Shown piece after piece: positions 52,547 through 60,530 of a DNA stretch of 64,000 nt. A program made the translations under genes and the position numbers. This DNA is from Halobacillus salinarum (GTDB lineage Bacteria; Bacillota; Bacilli; Bacillales; Halobacillaceae), in contig NZ_CP095073.1 in assembly GCF_022919095.1 (NCBI RefSeq), forward strand, positions 682,001-746,000, given 5' to 3'. Position 1 is the first letter of the stretch; the number at the start of each line of letters is the position of its first letter. The notes under the pieces are model-generated. The model was given only the letters and a program-made list of their open reading frames with translations. It made no database searches and was not told where the DNA came from.

Positions 52547-52738
52547 TTATGCCTTGCTTTGTTTATCAATTGCTTTTTGATACCCTTCCATTATTCCTTG
52601 AGCATATACTTTGTTTAGTACGGTCATCGTCTGAGGAATGATTTCGTCGTCAGCAGTATCGGAAATTTGGTTTAATAAGTCTACCAATTCCAGGAACTCT
52701 TCAGAGAGTGGAAAGATAGGTTTAATGTTATTCCTCAT
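52547..52738 (-). CDS. small hypothetical protein in operon with hxlR
   Basis: 63 residues, mainly helical and acidic (FPLSEEFLELVDLLNQISD, VLNKVYAQGIMEGYQKAID). Not recognised. A good AGGAAGGTGATAAC ribosome site precedes the ATG, and a perfect palindrome lies further up, so it is probably real. DUF-type helical partner of the regulator possible. Confidence 0.6.
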   Translation of the reverse strand: MRNNIKPIFPLSEEFLELVDLLNQISDTADDEIIPQTMTVLNKVYAQGIMEGYQKAIDKQSKA

Positions 52739-53100
52739 GTTATCACCTTCCTAATTAGTTCGGAAAACATTTCTGATATAATTCTATTGCGTTTTCTTTA
52801 TAACGACAAGTACTTACAAAATTGTAACTATAAAAAAATGACAAATTAGAAAAACATGAAAGAAACGTAATTTTATGAATTAATTCACGTTCATTAACTC
52901 CTTTCTTATGGCCTCTATGTGAAAGCTTGATGCTCTAAAAACTTTTGGAGGAAGAAAACTATATTTAAAAAATGAAAGCTGGAATAAGTCCGTATTTTTG
53001 TATTGTTTCGAGTTGCGTATATTCGTAAATCGGATTAGTTCTCTATCCATTGCATATCCTGTATAATTATAGGAACTTTCAGGCAATGGAGGAACAATCC
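52739..53100. other. non-coding region upstream of the ABC exporter and the small-ORF/hxlR operon
   Basis: No convincing gene in 360 bases. It holds the 14-base palindrome at 52814-52827 and a TATAAT at 53062-53067 that could be the -10 of the exporter promoter, but its -35 is poor (TTCTCT). Confidence 0.45.
52814..52827. promoter_or_regulatory. perfect palindrome, putative HxlR operator
   Basis: TTACAAAATTGTAA, a 14-base perfect palindrome 76 bases upstream of the 63-codon gene that starts the hxlR operon. Comparable to the palindrome near the other hxlR gene, so autoregulation is likely. Inference. Confidence 0.4.
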
Positions 53101-54822
53101 GTGAGAACCATTCTATCTTATGTTTATACATATAAATCCCCAGCCGTCATCGCTTTGCTGCTCATGCTTGTAGAGCTGGCCGTTGAATTGCTGCAGCCGC
53201 TGCTGATGGGGAGGATCATTGACGAAGGAATTCTAAATCAGGACTTTACTTATGTCTCGGTTTGGGGCTCCGTGCTCATAGGGCTTTCCTTACTAGCCTT
53301 TACCGCTGGAATTACGAATTCATTTTTCGCAGCGAAAGCCAGTCAGGGAGTCGGATTTGACCTGAGACGAGATCTCTTTAAAAAAGTACAAAGGTTTACT
53401 AATGAAAACTTTCAGTCCTTTTCCACTCCGGGTTTGATTACTAGAATGACAAATGACGTGACCCAGATCCAAAACCTGCTGTTCATGTTTGTCAGGATTG
53501 CTTTGAGAGCTCCATTATTTATTATTTTTGCCATGGTGATGGCTTTTTCAATTAACGTGAAGCTTGCAGCAATTCTCGTGGTTACTGTCCCTGCCTTGCT
53601 GTTGTTTTTAATATGGGTGCTGTCTAAAGGGATCCGGCTTTTTAAAGATGTACAAAATAAGCTCGACCGAGTGAATACAGTGATCCGTGAGAACTTGACC
53701 GGCATCCGCCTCATTAAAGGGTTTAACCGTGGGTCTTATGAAGAATCCAGGTTCCAGCAGGTAAACGAGTCATTAATGGACAAAAACAAGCGTGCATTAT
53801 GGCTGATGGAACTCGCTATGCCTACAATTATGCTCGGCATGAATATCGTCATCCTCGTAGTGATATGGGCTGGTGCAGCCCAACTGCAAAATGGCGGAGC
53901 AAGACCTGGAGAAGTTGTTGCTATGGTGAATTACGCTACGCGGATCATGTTCACCTTCTCAGCATTCACCTTCCTTATCCTCGTTTTTTCCCGCGGAAAT
54001 GCTTCTGCTGGGAGATTAAGCGACGTACTTCAAGAACGTACACCGGCCTACTTGGAAAAGCAGGGTAAAGATGTAAAGCTTTCTGGCAGCATCCGTTTCG
54101 AAGAGGCAGGCTTTGCCCACCATTCTGTAGACGTACTTAAAGGGATAAGCTTTGAAGCAAGCGGTGGGGATACCGTTGGAATTATAGGCGAAACAGGTGC
54201 TGGAAAGACGGCTCTCTTAAACCTTATACCCCGTCTTTATGAAAAGAAATCAGGGAAGATTTATTTGGATAATTGGGAGATTAGTGAAATTGATGTGAAA
54301 TCACTAAGACAACAAATAAGTCTTGTCCCTCAGGAAGTCCATCTTTTTTCGGGAAGTGTTAAAGAAAACATTGCCTGGGGAAAAGAAGACGCAACGGAGA
54401 AAGAGATTGTTCAAGCCGCCAAAGCCGCTCAAATTCATAACTTTATCAGGACTTTACCCAATGGATATGATACGCGGCTTGCTCAAAAGGGAGTGACCTT
54501 TTCCGGAGGACAGAAACAGCGTATTTCTATAGCGCGGGCTTTAATTAGAGAGCCGAAAATACTTATCCTGGATGACAGTACAAGTGCCCTGGATGCTCAA
54601 ACAGAAGAACGGTTATTAAAAGCACTAAAAGAACTGCAGTGTACGGTATTTATGGTCGCTCAAAAAATCAGTTCATTAAAAGCAGCCGATACAATTTTAG
54701 TACTTAAAAAAGGGGAAATTATCGCCAGGGGAAGTCATGAAGAGTTATTGATGAACAGTGAAACCTATCAAGAAGTCTATCAATCCCAATCGCAAAAAGA
54801 GGATGTGAGCGGCCATGGCTGA
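53101..54822 (+). CDS. heterodimeric ABC exporter subunit with degenerate ATP site (YfiB-like)
   Basis: 573 residues from GTG at 53101, 8 bases after GGAGG; the frame is open further upstream without a ribosome site. Six membrane helices (to about 300) then the ATPase domain: Walker A GETGAGKTALL, signature FSGGQKQR, Walker B LILDDSTSALD with Asp in place of the catalytic Glu, and Gln instead of the switch His (MVAQKISS). It overlaps its partner by 8 bases. Type IV multidrug exporter of the YfiBC/BmrCD kind; substrate unknown. Confidence 0.9.
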   Translation: MRTILSYVYTYKSPAVIALLLMLVELAVELLQPLLMGRIIDEGILNQDFTYVSVWGSVLIGLSLLAFTAGITNSFFAAKASQGVGFDLRRDLFKKVQRFTNENFQSFSTPGLITRMTNDVTQIQNLLFMFVRIALRAPLFIIFAMVMAFSINVKLAAILVVTVPALLLFLIWVLSKGIRLFKDVQNKLDRVNTVIRENLTGIRLIKGFNRGSYEESRFQQVNESLMDKNKRALWLMELAMPTIMLGMNIVILVVIWAGAAQLQNGGARPGEVVAMVNYATRIMFTFSAFTFLILVFSRGNASAGRLSDVLQERTPAYLEKQGKDVKLSGSIRFEEAGFAHHSVDVLKGISFEASGGDTVGIIGETGAGKTALLNLIPRLYEKKSGKIYLDNWEISEIDVKSLRQQISLVPQEVHLFSGSVKENIAWGKEDATEKEIVQAAKAAQIHNFIRTLPNGYDTRLAQKGVTFSGGQKQRISIARALIREPKILILDDSTSALDAQTEERLLKALKELQCTVFMVAQKISSLKAADTILVLKKGEIIARGSHEELLMNSETYQEVYQSQSQKEDVSGHG

Positions 54823-56635
54823 AGTTAACAAGACGAATCGTACGCCAATCAGGCGCCATCAGGGATTCGGAACGGCGCCTCCGAAAGTAGACGATATCCG
54901 TTCAACTTTAAAGCGAATTTGGACATATATGGCAAGTGAAAAGAAGCTGTTCTTCATAGTTCTTGGATTTATTATTGCCAGTTCAGGTCTGTCGCTTCTA
55001 GCGCCCTACATACTCGGCCTTACGGTAGACAAAGTCATTGCTGACCCTGCTGCTGATACTTTAGGGAAGATGCTTACGTTTTTGTTTGGAATTTATTTTT
55101 TTCAAGCGGTATGTTTGTGGCTGCAAAATTATTGGATGATTAGTATTGCACAAAACACAGTCTTTGATATGAGGAGCCACTTATTCTCACATTTACAAAA
55201 GCTTCCGATCTTATTTTTTCAAGAAAATCAACAAGGCGAATTAATGAGCAGACTGACTAACGATGTGGATAATGTCAGCAGAACTTTGAACAACGCTGTC
55301 ATTCAATTTGTGACGAGCGTTTTGACGATTACGGGTACGATCGTAATCATGCTCTGGCTGAGTCCTTTGCTCACTCTATTGACGCTTACAATTGTTCCTG
55401 GCATGTACTTTGGGATGAAGTGGATTACAAAACGGACAGGGCGCTACTTTAAAGAACAGCAAAAAAATCTGGGCGTCGTCAATGGTTACGTGGAAGAAAT
55501 GTTTTCTGGTCAAACGATCGTTTCCATGTTTTCCAGAGAAGAACGAGTTATGGAAGACTTTGAAGAAAAAAATGATGCTTTAAGAGAGTCAGGGTATTGG
55601 GCTCAGGTCTATACGGGTTTTATTCCTAAGCTGATGAATATGCTGAACAACGTGAGCTTTGCAATCATCGTAGGGGCAGGCGGGCTGCTTGCATTGAATG
55701 GAGCGGTGTCTATTGGAGTGATCGTAACGTTCACCACTTATTCGCGGCAATTTACCCGCCCGCTCAATGATCTTGCAAACCAGTTTAATATGATCCTTTC
55801 TGCAGTTGCAGGAGCCGAGCGTGTCTTCCAAATCATTGATGAGAAGGAAGAAAAAGAGGATGAATCTGAAGCGGCAGCGATAACTGGCATGAAAGGGAAG
55901 ATAGAATTTAAGGATGTACATTTTTCGTATGAGAGTGGACAAGAGACGCTGAACCATATTAACTTTACCGCTGAACCAGGGGAGACCGTAGCATTGGTAG
56001 GACCGACAGGAGCAGGGAAAACGACGATCATTTCATTATTATCCAGGTTCTATGATGTCAACTCAGGAGAAATTCTTGTGGATGGCAGAAGTATTAAACA
56101 AATCACAAGAACCAGCTTGCGGAGCCAGATGGGGGTAGTTCTCCAGGACTCCACCATGTTTCATACAACAATTAGAGAAAATATAAGATATGGACGGCTG
56201 AAAGCATCGGATGAAGAGGTAGAGCACGCTGCCAAAGCTGCTCATGCTCATGAATTTATTATCAACCTGACCCAAGGGTATGATACGGTCCTTGATTCTG
56301 ATGGGAAAGGGGTCAGCCATGGACAGAGACAGCTTTTATCAATTGCACGAGCAATGCTTGCAGACCCTGCGCTTTTAATTCTGGACGAAGCGACAAGCAG
56401 TATTGACACAGTGACAGAAATGAAAATTAACGACGCACTTTCAAAGCTGATGAAAAAGAGAACGAGTTTCGTAATTGCTCACCGGCTCAACACCATTCGA
56501 TCGGCCGATATCATCATTGTGCTTCGTCAAGGGGAAATAGTTGAGAAAGGAAGCCATGAGCAGCTTCTTAAGAAAGGTGGCTTTTATGCGGAGCTTGTAG
56601 CAGCCCAACGTGCAGAAAACGAGGCTACGATGTAA
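54815..56635 (+). CDS. heterodimeric ABC exporter subunit, catalytic partner (YfiC-like)
   Basis: 606 residues. Membrane domain to about 330; Walker A GPTGAGKTTII, Q-loop, Walker B LLILDEATSSID with catalytic Glu, switch His in VIAHRLNTI. Its signature is VSHGQRQL rather than LSGGQ. Combined with the partner, the site built from the partner's Walker motifs and this signature is non-canonical and the other site is intact, the usual plan of heterodimeric exporters. Probably exports drugs or lipophilic compounds. Confidence 0.92.
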   Translation: MAEVNKTNRTPIRRHQGFGTAPPKVDDIRSTLKRIWTYMASEKKLFFIVLGFIIASSGLSLLAPYILGLTVDKVIADPAADTLGKMLTFLFGIYFFQAVCLWLQNYWMISIAQNTVFDMRSHLFSHLQKLPILFFQENQQGELMSRLTNDVDNVSRTLNNAVIQFVTSVLTITGTIVIMLWLSPLLTLLTLTIVPGMYFGMKWITKRTGRYFKEQQKNLGVVNGYVEEMFSGQTIVSMFSREERVMEDFEEKNDALRESGYWAQVYTGFIPKLMNMLNNVSFAIIVGAGGLLALNGAVSIGVIVTFTTYSRQFTRPLNDLANQFNMILSAVAGAERVFQIIDEKEEKEDESEAAAITGMKGKIEFKDVHFSYESGQETLNHINFTAEPGETVALVGPTGAGKTTIISLLSRFYDVNSGEILVDGRSIKQITRTSLRSQMGVVLQDSTMFHTTIRENIRYGRLKASDEEVEHAAKAAHAHEFIINLTQGYDTVLDSDGKGVSHGQRQLLSIARAMLADPALLILDEATSSIDTVTEMKINDALSKLMKKRTSFVIAHRLNTIRSADIIIVLRQGEIVEKGSHEQLLKKGGFYAELVAAQRAENEATM

Positions 56636-56700
56636 ACACATAAAAGTGACTCATCCTTGTGGCTGTCGGTGTGATGATACGTACCTCCTTTATTTATCGA

Positions 56701-56732
56701 AAACTGTGGAGAGAATTCTCCCCAGTTTTTTT
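56701..56732 (+). terminator. terminator of the ABC exporter operon
   Basis: Stem AAACTG-GGAGA / TCTCC-CAGTTT (one mismatch), then TTTTTTT. Confidence 0.82.
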
Positions 56733-56806
56733 ATGTTGAAATGCTGACAAGGTCTAAACCATTTAAAGATGATGAACATACGATAAGAGTAAAAGGGGGT
56801 GAAGGG

Positions 56807-57700
56807 ATGTCAAGCGAAAGAGATTATATCCGCTGGACAGATGTCCCTTATGCAGGGGAGAGTGTACCGCCGACTATTTCGGGAGGGGTAGAACCAACGG
56901 CTGGGAATTGGCGGACGTATTTTATTAAGCATAGCAAAAGGCATGGTTTTGAAAAGCTGGATGGCCGACCAATCCGCTTAGCGATTCGTGATCCTAAAAC
57001 GATTGATTGGCGCGAGCAGCTGAAGGTAGTCCAGAAAACGTTGAAAAACTTAACAGAACGTCAAAAGAAAATTGCAGCTTATTGGGGGTCTGGACCACCT
57101 TCAAAACAGTGGATCCCGATAGTAGATCGTTTGATTGATACCTATAGCGTGGAAGCTCCTCGAGCTGCCCGGATATTGGCTGGCTTATTTGCTGGGATCA
57201 ATGATGCCTTTGTAGTTTGCTGGCATTTGAAATATAAATGGCTGGTTGCGCGCCCTAATCAGTATGACCGCCATCTTGCTACGTATTTATGCACACCAAA
57301 CCATCCGACCTATCCTTCGGGCCATGCTACTGTTGCAGGGGCTGCAGAAGTCATATTAAGCTACTTCTTTCCAGCAGAAAGAAGAAAGCTCCAGCAGCTA
57401 GCGGAAGAATGTGCGAATTCAAGGCTTTATGCAGGCGTTCACTTTCCAGCCGACAATGAACAGGGACTAAGGCTTGGAAGGCAGATAGGAAGGATTGTTA
57501 CGGAACAATTAAAAGAAGACAGGGCTGATGGTCATCCGTTAGACCGTCCATTTGAATTGTATAGGAATGCTGAGCTATTACCGGAAGATTACGAACAGGT
57601 CATACCTTATGATTATCCTGATAACTGTCCGTCACTGTTATTGGGAAGAGACGACGAAGAATCCGAAACGGACTGGCCGGACCCAAAGTTATTTTACTAA
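56807..57700 (+). CDS. vanadium-dependent haloperoxidase-like PAP2-superfamily protein
   Basis: 297 residues from the ATG at 56807 after GGGGGTGAAGGG. It carries the complete PAP2/haloperoxidase signature: KYKWLVARP (K-x6-RP), PSGHATVAG, and SRLYAGVHFPAD (SR-x5-H-x3-D). No signal peptide or membrane helix, so it is a soluble member closer to bacterial VHPO-like proteins than to lipid phosphatases. Whether it has haloperoxidase or phosphatase activity cannot be told. Single gene. Confidence 0.82.
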   Translation: MSSERDYIRWTDVPYAGESVPPTISGGVEPTAGNWRTYFIKHSKRHGFEKLDGRPIRLAIRDPKTIDWREQLKVVQKTLKNLTERQKKIAAYWGSGPPSKQWIPIVDRLIDTYSVEAPRAARILAGLFAGINDAFVVCWHLKYKWLVARPNQYDRHLATYLCTPNHPTYPSGHATVAGAAEVILSYFFPAERRKLQQLAEECANSRLYAGVHFPADNEQGLRLGRQIGRIVTEQLKEDRADGHPLDRPFELYRNAELLPEDYEQVIPYDYPDNCPSLLLGRDDEESETDWPDPKLFY

Positions 57701-57841
57701 ACGAACCTTTCTTATAGATCGAGGCTAGTGGGTGAGTAAGGCAAAGTAGAAAGGACTACATGATCAGAATTCAACTTCCTTTCTGATTATTAGCAAGCAA
57801 AAGAAGCTGTGAGGTCCACAGATTTCAGGCTGTCGAAAAGT

Positions 57842-58055
57842 CTCAGCAGCTTGATTTTTTGCCTCAATCAAGAAAAGCACGACAACATGAAATGGAAATC
57901 GGAACGATTGAAGAACTAGTGTTAGAAAAAAAGAACTGTATGCGCTGCTTTACTGCTGTTTGCGTGGAAAAGAAAAAGTAAAGGAACAGGCGCTGATGAC
58001 AGCTGCCTGTCAGAACATGAAAAAGATTGTCCTCCATCTAGCTAGGGTGAGATAG
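57842..58055 (+). pseudogene. remnant of an IS1182-type transposase C-terminus
   Basis: From about 57932 one frame gives ELYALLYCCLRGKEKVKEQ and ALMTAACQNMKKIVLHLARV up to a stop at 58053-58055, the typical end of IS1182-family transposases. A further piece, QLDFLPQSRKARQHEMEIG, lies upstream in another frame. No start, no catalytic core, no clear inverted repeats. A decayed fragment. Confidence 0.6.
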
Positions 58056-58084
58056 GTGAAGGAAGTCTTTTTTCTGTCTTTAAA

Positions 58085-58254
58085 GAATACCAAGGAACGA
58101 GGTCCCTTCCACTCCTGCGGAAGAACGAGTGAGCCGAGACCGCCGAGCGTGGGTTTCGCGAGGAAGCTCGGGCGCTCGTCCGCGGAATGGGAAGGTGCAA
58201 TCGCTCCTGGCGGTAAGGAAACTTGTAGAAAACACGAGGTTTCTCTACAAGCTG
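58085..58254. repeat. GC-rich dispersed repeat next to the transposase remnant
   Basis: Much richer in GC than its neighbourhood: CCACTCCTGCGG ... GAGTGAGCCGAGACCGCC ... GGAAGCTCGGGCGCTCGTCC ... CCGCGGAATGGGAAGG. This is the layout of the common Bacillaceae intergenic repeats. It ends with a hairpin CTTGTAGA / TCTACAAG (about 58222-58250), which also occurs in decayed form at 12020-12060. Confidence 0.6.
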
Positions 58255-58281
58255 AAAGCTGTGGAGTCGACAGCTTTTTTA
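58255..58281 (+). terminator. terminator-like hairpin after the repeat
   Basis: AAAGCTGT-GGAGTCG-ACAGCTTTTTT. Marks the right end of the mobile-element debris. Confidence 0.7.
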
Positions 58282-58351
58282 TTAGATAAAATGGGTCATT
58301 GATCATTCCAAATAACTTAAAATAGAAAAGTTACATTTTCCCGCAATAGCA

Positions 58352-60133
58352 TTAGACTGAAAAACGGCTTAATAGTTTTTCCAGCTCTTGCGAGGAATTG
58401 TTTAATTGTACAATGGAATGCGAGATCTCCTCTGCAAATGAAAGCTGCTGGCCTGAAGAAGCGGAAACGTGATTCATTTGGCTTTTGGATTCCTTAGCAC
58501 TGGAAGTGGATTCTTTTAAAGAGTACAGGACATCCTGAGAGTTTGTATAGATATCATTTGAGGAGTGGGATACTCCTTTCATATTACTCGTAATATTCTT
58601 AATTAAAGCATAGATTTGGTCAAACTTTTTCCCGGATTTATTGATGTTGGTAATCCCTTGCTCTGTTTTACGTAACACTACACTCATGAGTTCTGAGGAT
58701 TGTTGAACATCATTCTGAATGGATCCGATTACTTCTGTAATTTCTTCTGCAGACAGTCTTGACTTCTCCGCTAAATCCTTCACCTCATTTGCGACTACTG
58801 AAAAACCTTTTCCATGTACTCCTGCCCGGCTTGCTTCAATCGTGGCATTTAACGCTAGTAAATTAGTCTGCTTAGATATTTTATTGATAATTTCCACAAA
58901 GGAAGAGATTTCATTCGATCGTTTTTCCAGCTCTTGAATAACTTCAGAAAATTTCTGTACCGATTGGGAAATTTCATTCATGTCATTGTCAGTCGTAACG
59001 ATTAAAGAATTTCCGTCTTCAGCTTCGTCTGTTGCCAAGCTGGATTGTTCAAAAACGAAATTCGACTTGTCTTTAATCTGTTCCACTTCTGCTAATATCC
59101 TATGGAATTTTTCATGATTCTTTTCATTTTGCGAAAGCTGCTGTTCTACACCTTCATTGACTTGTTCAATTGCAGTTGAAACGTGGGAAGTAGACCGATA
59201 GATTTCCTCTGCACCTTTGTTAAGTTCTGCTGAAAAATGAGACACGTGATTAGCTGTTTCGTGCGATTGCTGAATGATTTCCTTTAAATGGTCTATCATT
59301 GAGTTTAAAGAATTCTGCAAACTTCCAATCTCATCTTTCGAGCTGATTTTGACCTTTTCTGAACCTAAATCTCCTTCTGAAATACGGTCAGTTAATGCAG
59401 ACAGCTGGATAATAGGTTTCACAATCATTTTAGAAAAAAACCAATACAAAAGACCTAGAGAAGCAATGAGAATAAGTGATGAAAGAATCGAAGAAACAAT
59501 AACCTTCTGAAAGCTTCCAGATGAACTTAGCTCGATGGCGTCGTTTTGATTTTTCGTTTCCTCAATCATTTTACTGAAGTCAGCGAAGATAGCATTGGAT
59601 TTGTTTTCAAGCTCTTGTTGGGACTCTTCCATTCCACTCTGGTTATAGGTAATGATTTGAGGAATTAATCCAGTTAAAATAATTGTCTTCATTTCTTCAT
59701 GGTTTGTTTTAATACTGTTTATGTAGGAGGCCTGTGACTTGGCGAGTGGATTCGATTCCAGAGCAGAAATCAGCTGTTCAAATTCCTTTTCAGCACTCTT
59801 ATACTCGTTGACAAACGAATCATCCTGGTTAATCGCAAACCGGTTTAGCAAAAGGGTCTCCTTTTGGAAAAAGGACTGAATATTAGACAGCTGCGAAATA
59901 TAATTCGAACTGCTTTTTAAGGCATTCACATCTTCTTTAAGAGATTGGATCTGATAAATAATTAATAGAAAACTCAACGTTGAAACAAGCAGAATAGGTA
60001 AAAACATAAGCAGTACCTTCTTCTTTAGGTTCAGCTTAGTGAATAGCTTAAGTTGGTTTAGGTATTTTGCATTATTAAGACGCGGCAGGTTTGTTATGCT
60101 TCCTTTTAACCGATTGATTATGGCATTGATCAT
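58352..60133 (-). CDS. methyl-accepting chemotaxis protein
   Basis: 593 residues. Membrane helices at about 40-60 and 211-233 enclose a four-helix sensory domain outside the cell. A HAMP linker follows ([20 protein letters not shown]), then the long coiled-coil signalling domain; the hairpin tip is [20 protein letters not shown] and [20 protein letters not shown]. Binds CheA/CheW. The ligand is unknown. The N-terminal cytoplasmic stretch of about 38 residues is longer than usual. Single gene. Confidence 0.95.
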   Translation of the reverse strand: MINAIINRLKGSITNLPRLNNAKYLNQLKLFTKLNLKKKVLLMFLPILLVSTLSFLLIIYQIQSLKEDVNALKSSSNYISQLSNIQSFFQKETLLLNRFAINQDDSFVNEYKSAEKEFEQLISALESNPLAKSQASYINSIKTNHEEMKTIILTGLIPQIITYNQSGMEESQQELENKSNAIFADFSKMIEETKNQNDAIELSSSGSFQKVIVSSILSSLILIASLGLLYWFFSKMIVKPIIQLSALTDRISEGDLGSEKVKISSKDEIGSLQNSLNSMIDHLKEIIQQSHETANHVSHFSAELNKGAEEIYRSTSHVSTAIEQVNEGVEQQLSQNEKNHEKFHRILAEVEQIKDKSNFVFEQSSLATDEAEDGNSLIVTTDNDMNEISQSVQKFSEVIQELEKRSNEISSFVEIINKISKQTNLLALNATIEASRAGVHGKGFSVVANEVKDLAEKSRLSAEEITEVIGSIQNDVQQSSELMSVVLRKTEQGITNINKSGKKFDQIYALIKNITSNMKGVSHSSNDIYTNSQDVLYSLKESTSSAKESKSQMNHVSASSGQQLSFAEEISHSIVQLNNSSQELEKLLSRFSV

Positions 60134-60240
60134 GAAGTCTCCCCCTTGTTTGTAGTTACTAAGTCCCGTACATATGCTACCAAATTCCTGTTAAGGGGAA
60201 GTAAAGATACATGATATTTTTGTTAAATTTTACGGCAAGT

Positions 60241-60271
60241 AAAAAACACACGTGCTGGACGTGTGTTTTTT
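60241..60271. terminator. hairpin terminator of the PspC gene
   Basis: Stem AAAAAACACACGT / ACGTGTGTTTTTT with a 5-base loop, active on both strands; overlaps the pspC stop codon. Confidence 0.85.
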
Positions 60272-60461
60272 ATAATTCTTTATCTGTTGGCATAATGATC
60301 GCCGCTGCAATATAAACAAGCAGTGTGAAGCCGCTTGTTACAATAACAGAGAGAACAAATATGATTCGGAGGAGGCTTGCATCAAGATTATACAGCTCGC
60401 TGATTCCTCCCAGCACTCCTGTAAGCTGGTGGTTGCTCGTTGACTTATAAAGCTTTTTCAT
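60270..60461 (-). CDS. PspC-domain small membrane protein
   Basis: 63 residues. KKLYKSTSNHQLTGVLGGIS and ELYNLDASLLRIIFVLSVIV are the PspC motif, followed by a hydrophobic helix and IIMPTDKEL. Related to phage-shock-type envelope-stress proteins (YvlC, LiaI neighbours). Single gene. Confidence 0.9.
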   Translation of the reverse strand: MKKLYKSTSNHQLTGVLGGISELYNLDASLLRIIFVLSVIVTSGFTLLVYIAAAIIMPTDKEL

Positions 60462-60530
60462 AAAATAAACACTCCTTTACATGCCCTTTGTTTACTTAGG
60501 AAATTGTAGTCCCCAAAGGCAGCGTGTATG

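Noticed and set aside
52880-53131. Minus-strand frame upstream of the ABC exporter
   Set aside because: It overlaps the exporter start and its probable promoter, without a ribosome site.
58010-58306. Open frame on the minus strand through the GC-rich repeat
   Set aside because: It arises from the repeat itself; composition and absence of a ribosome site speak against a gene.
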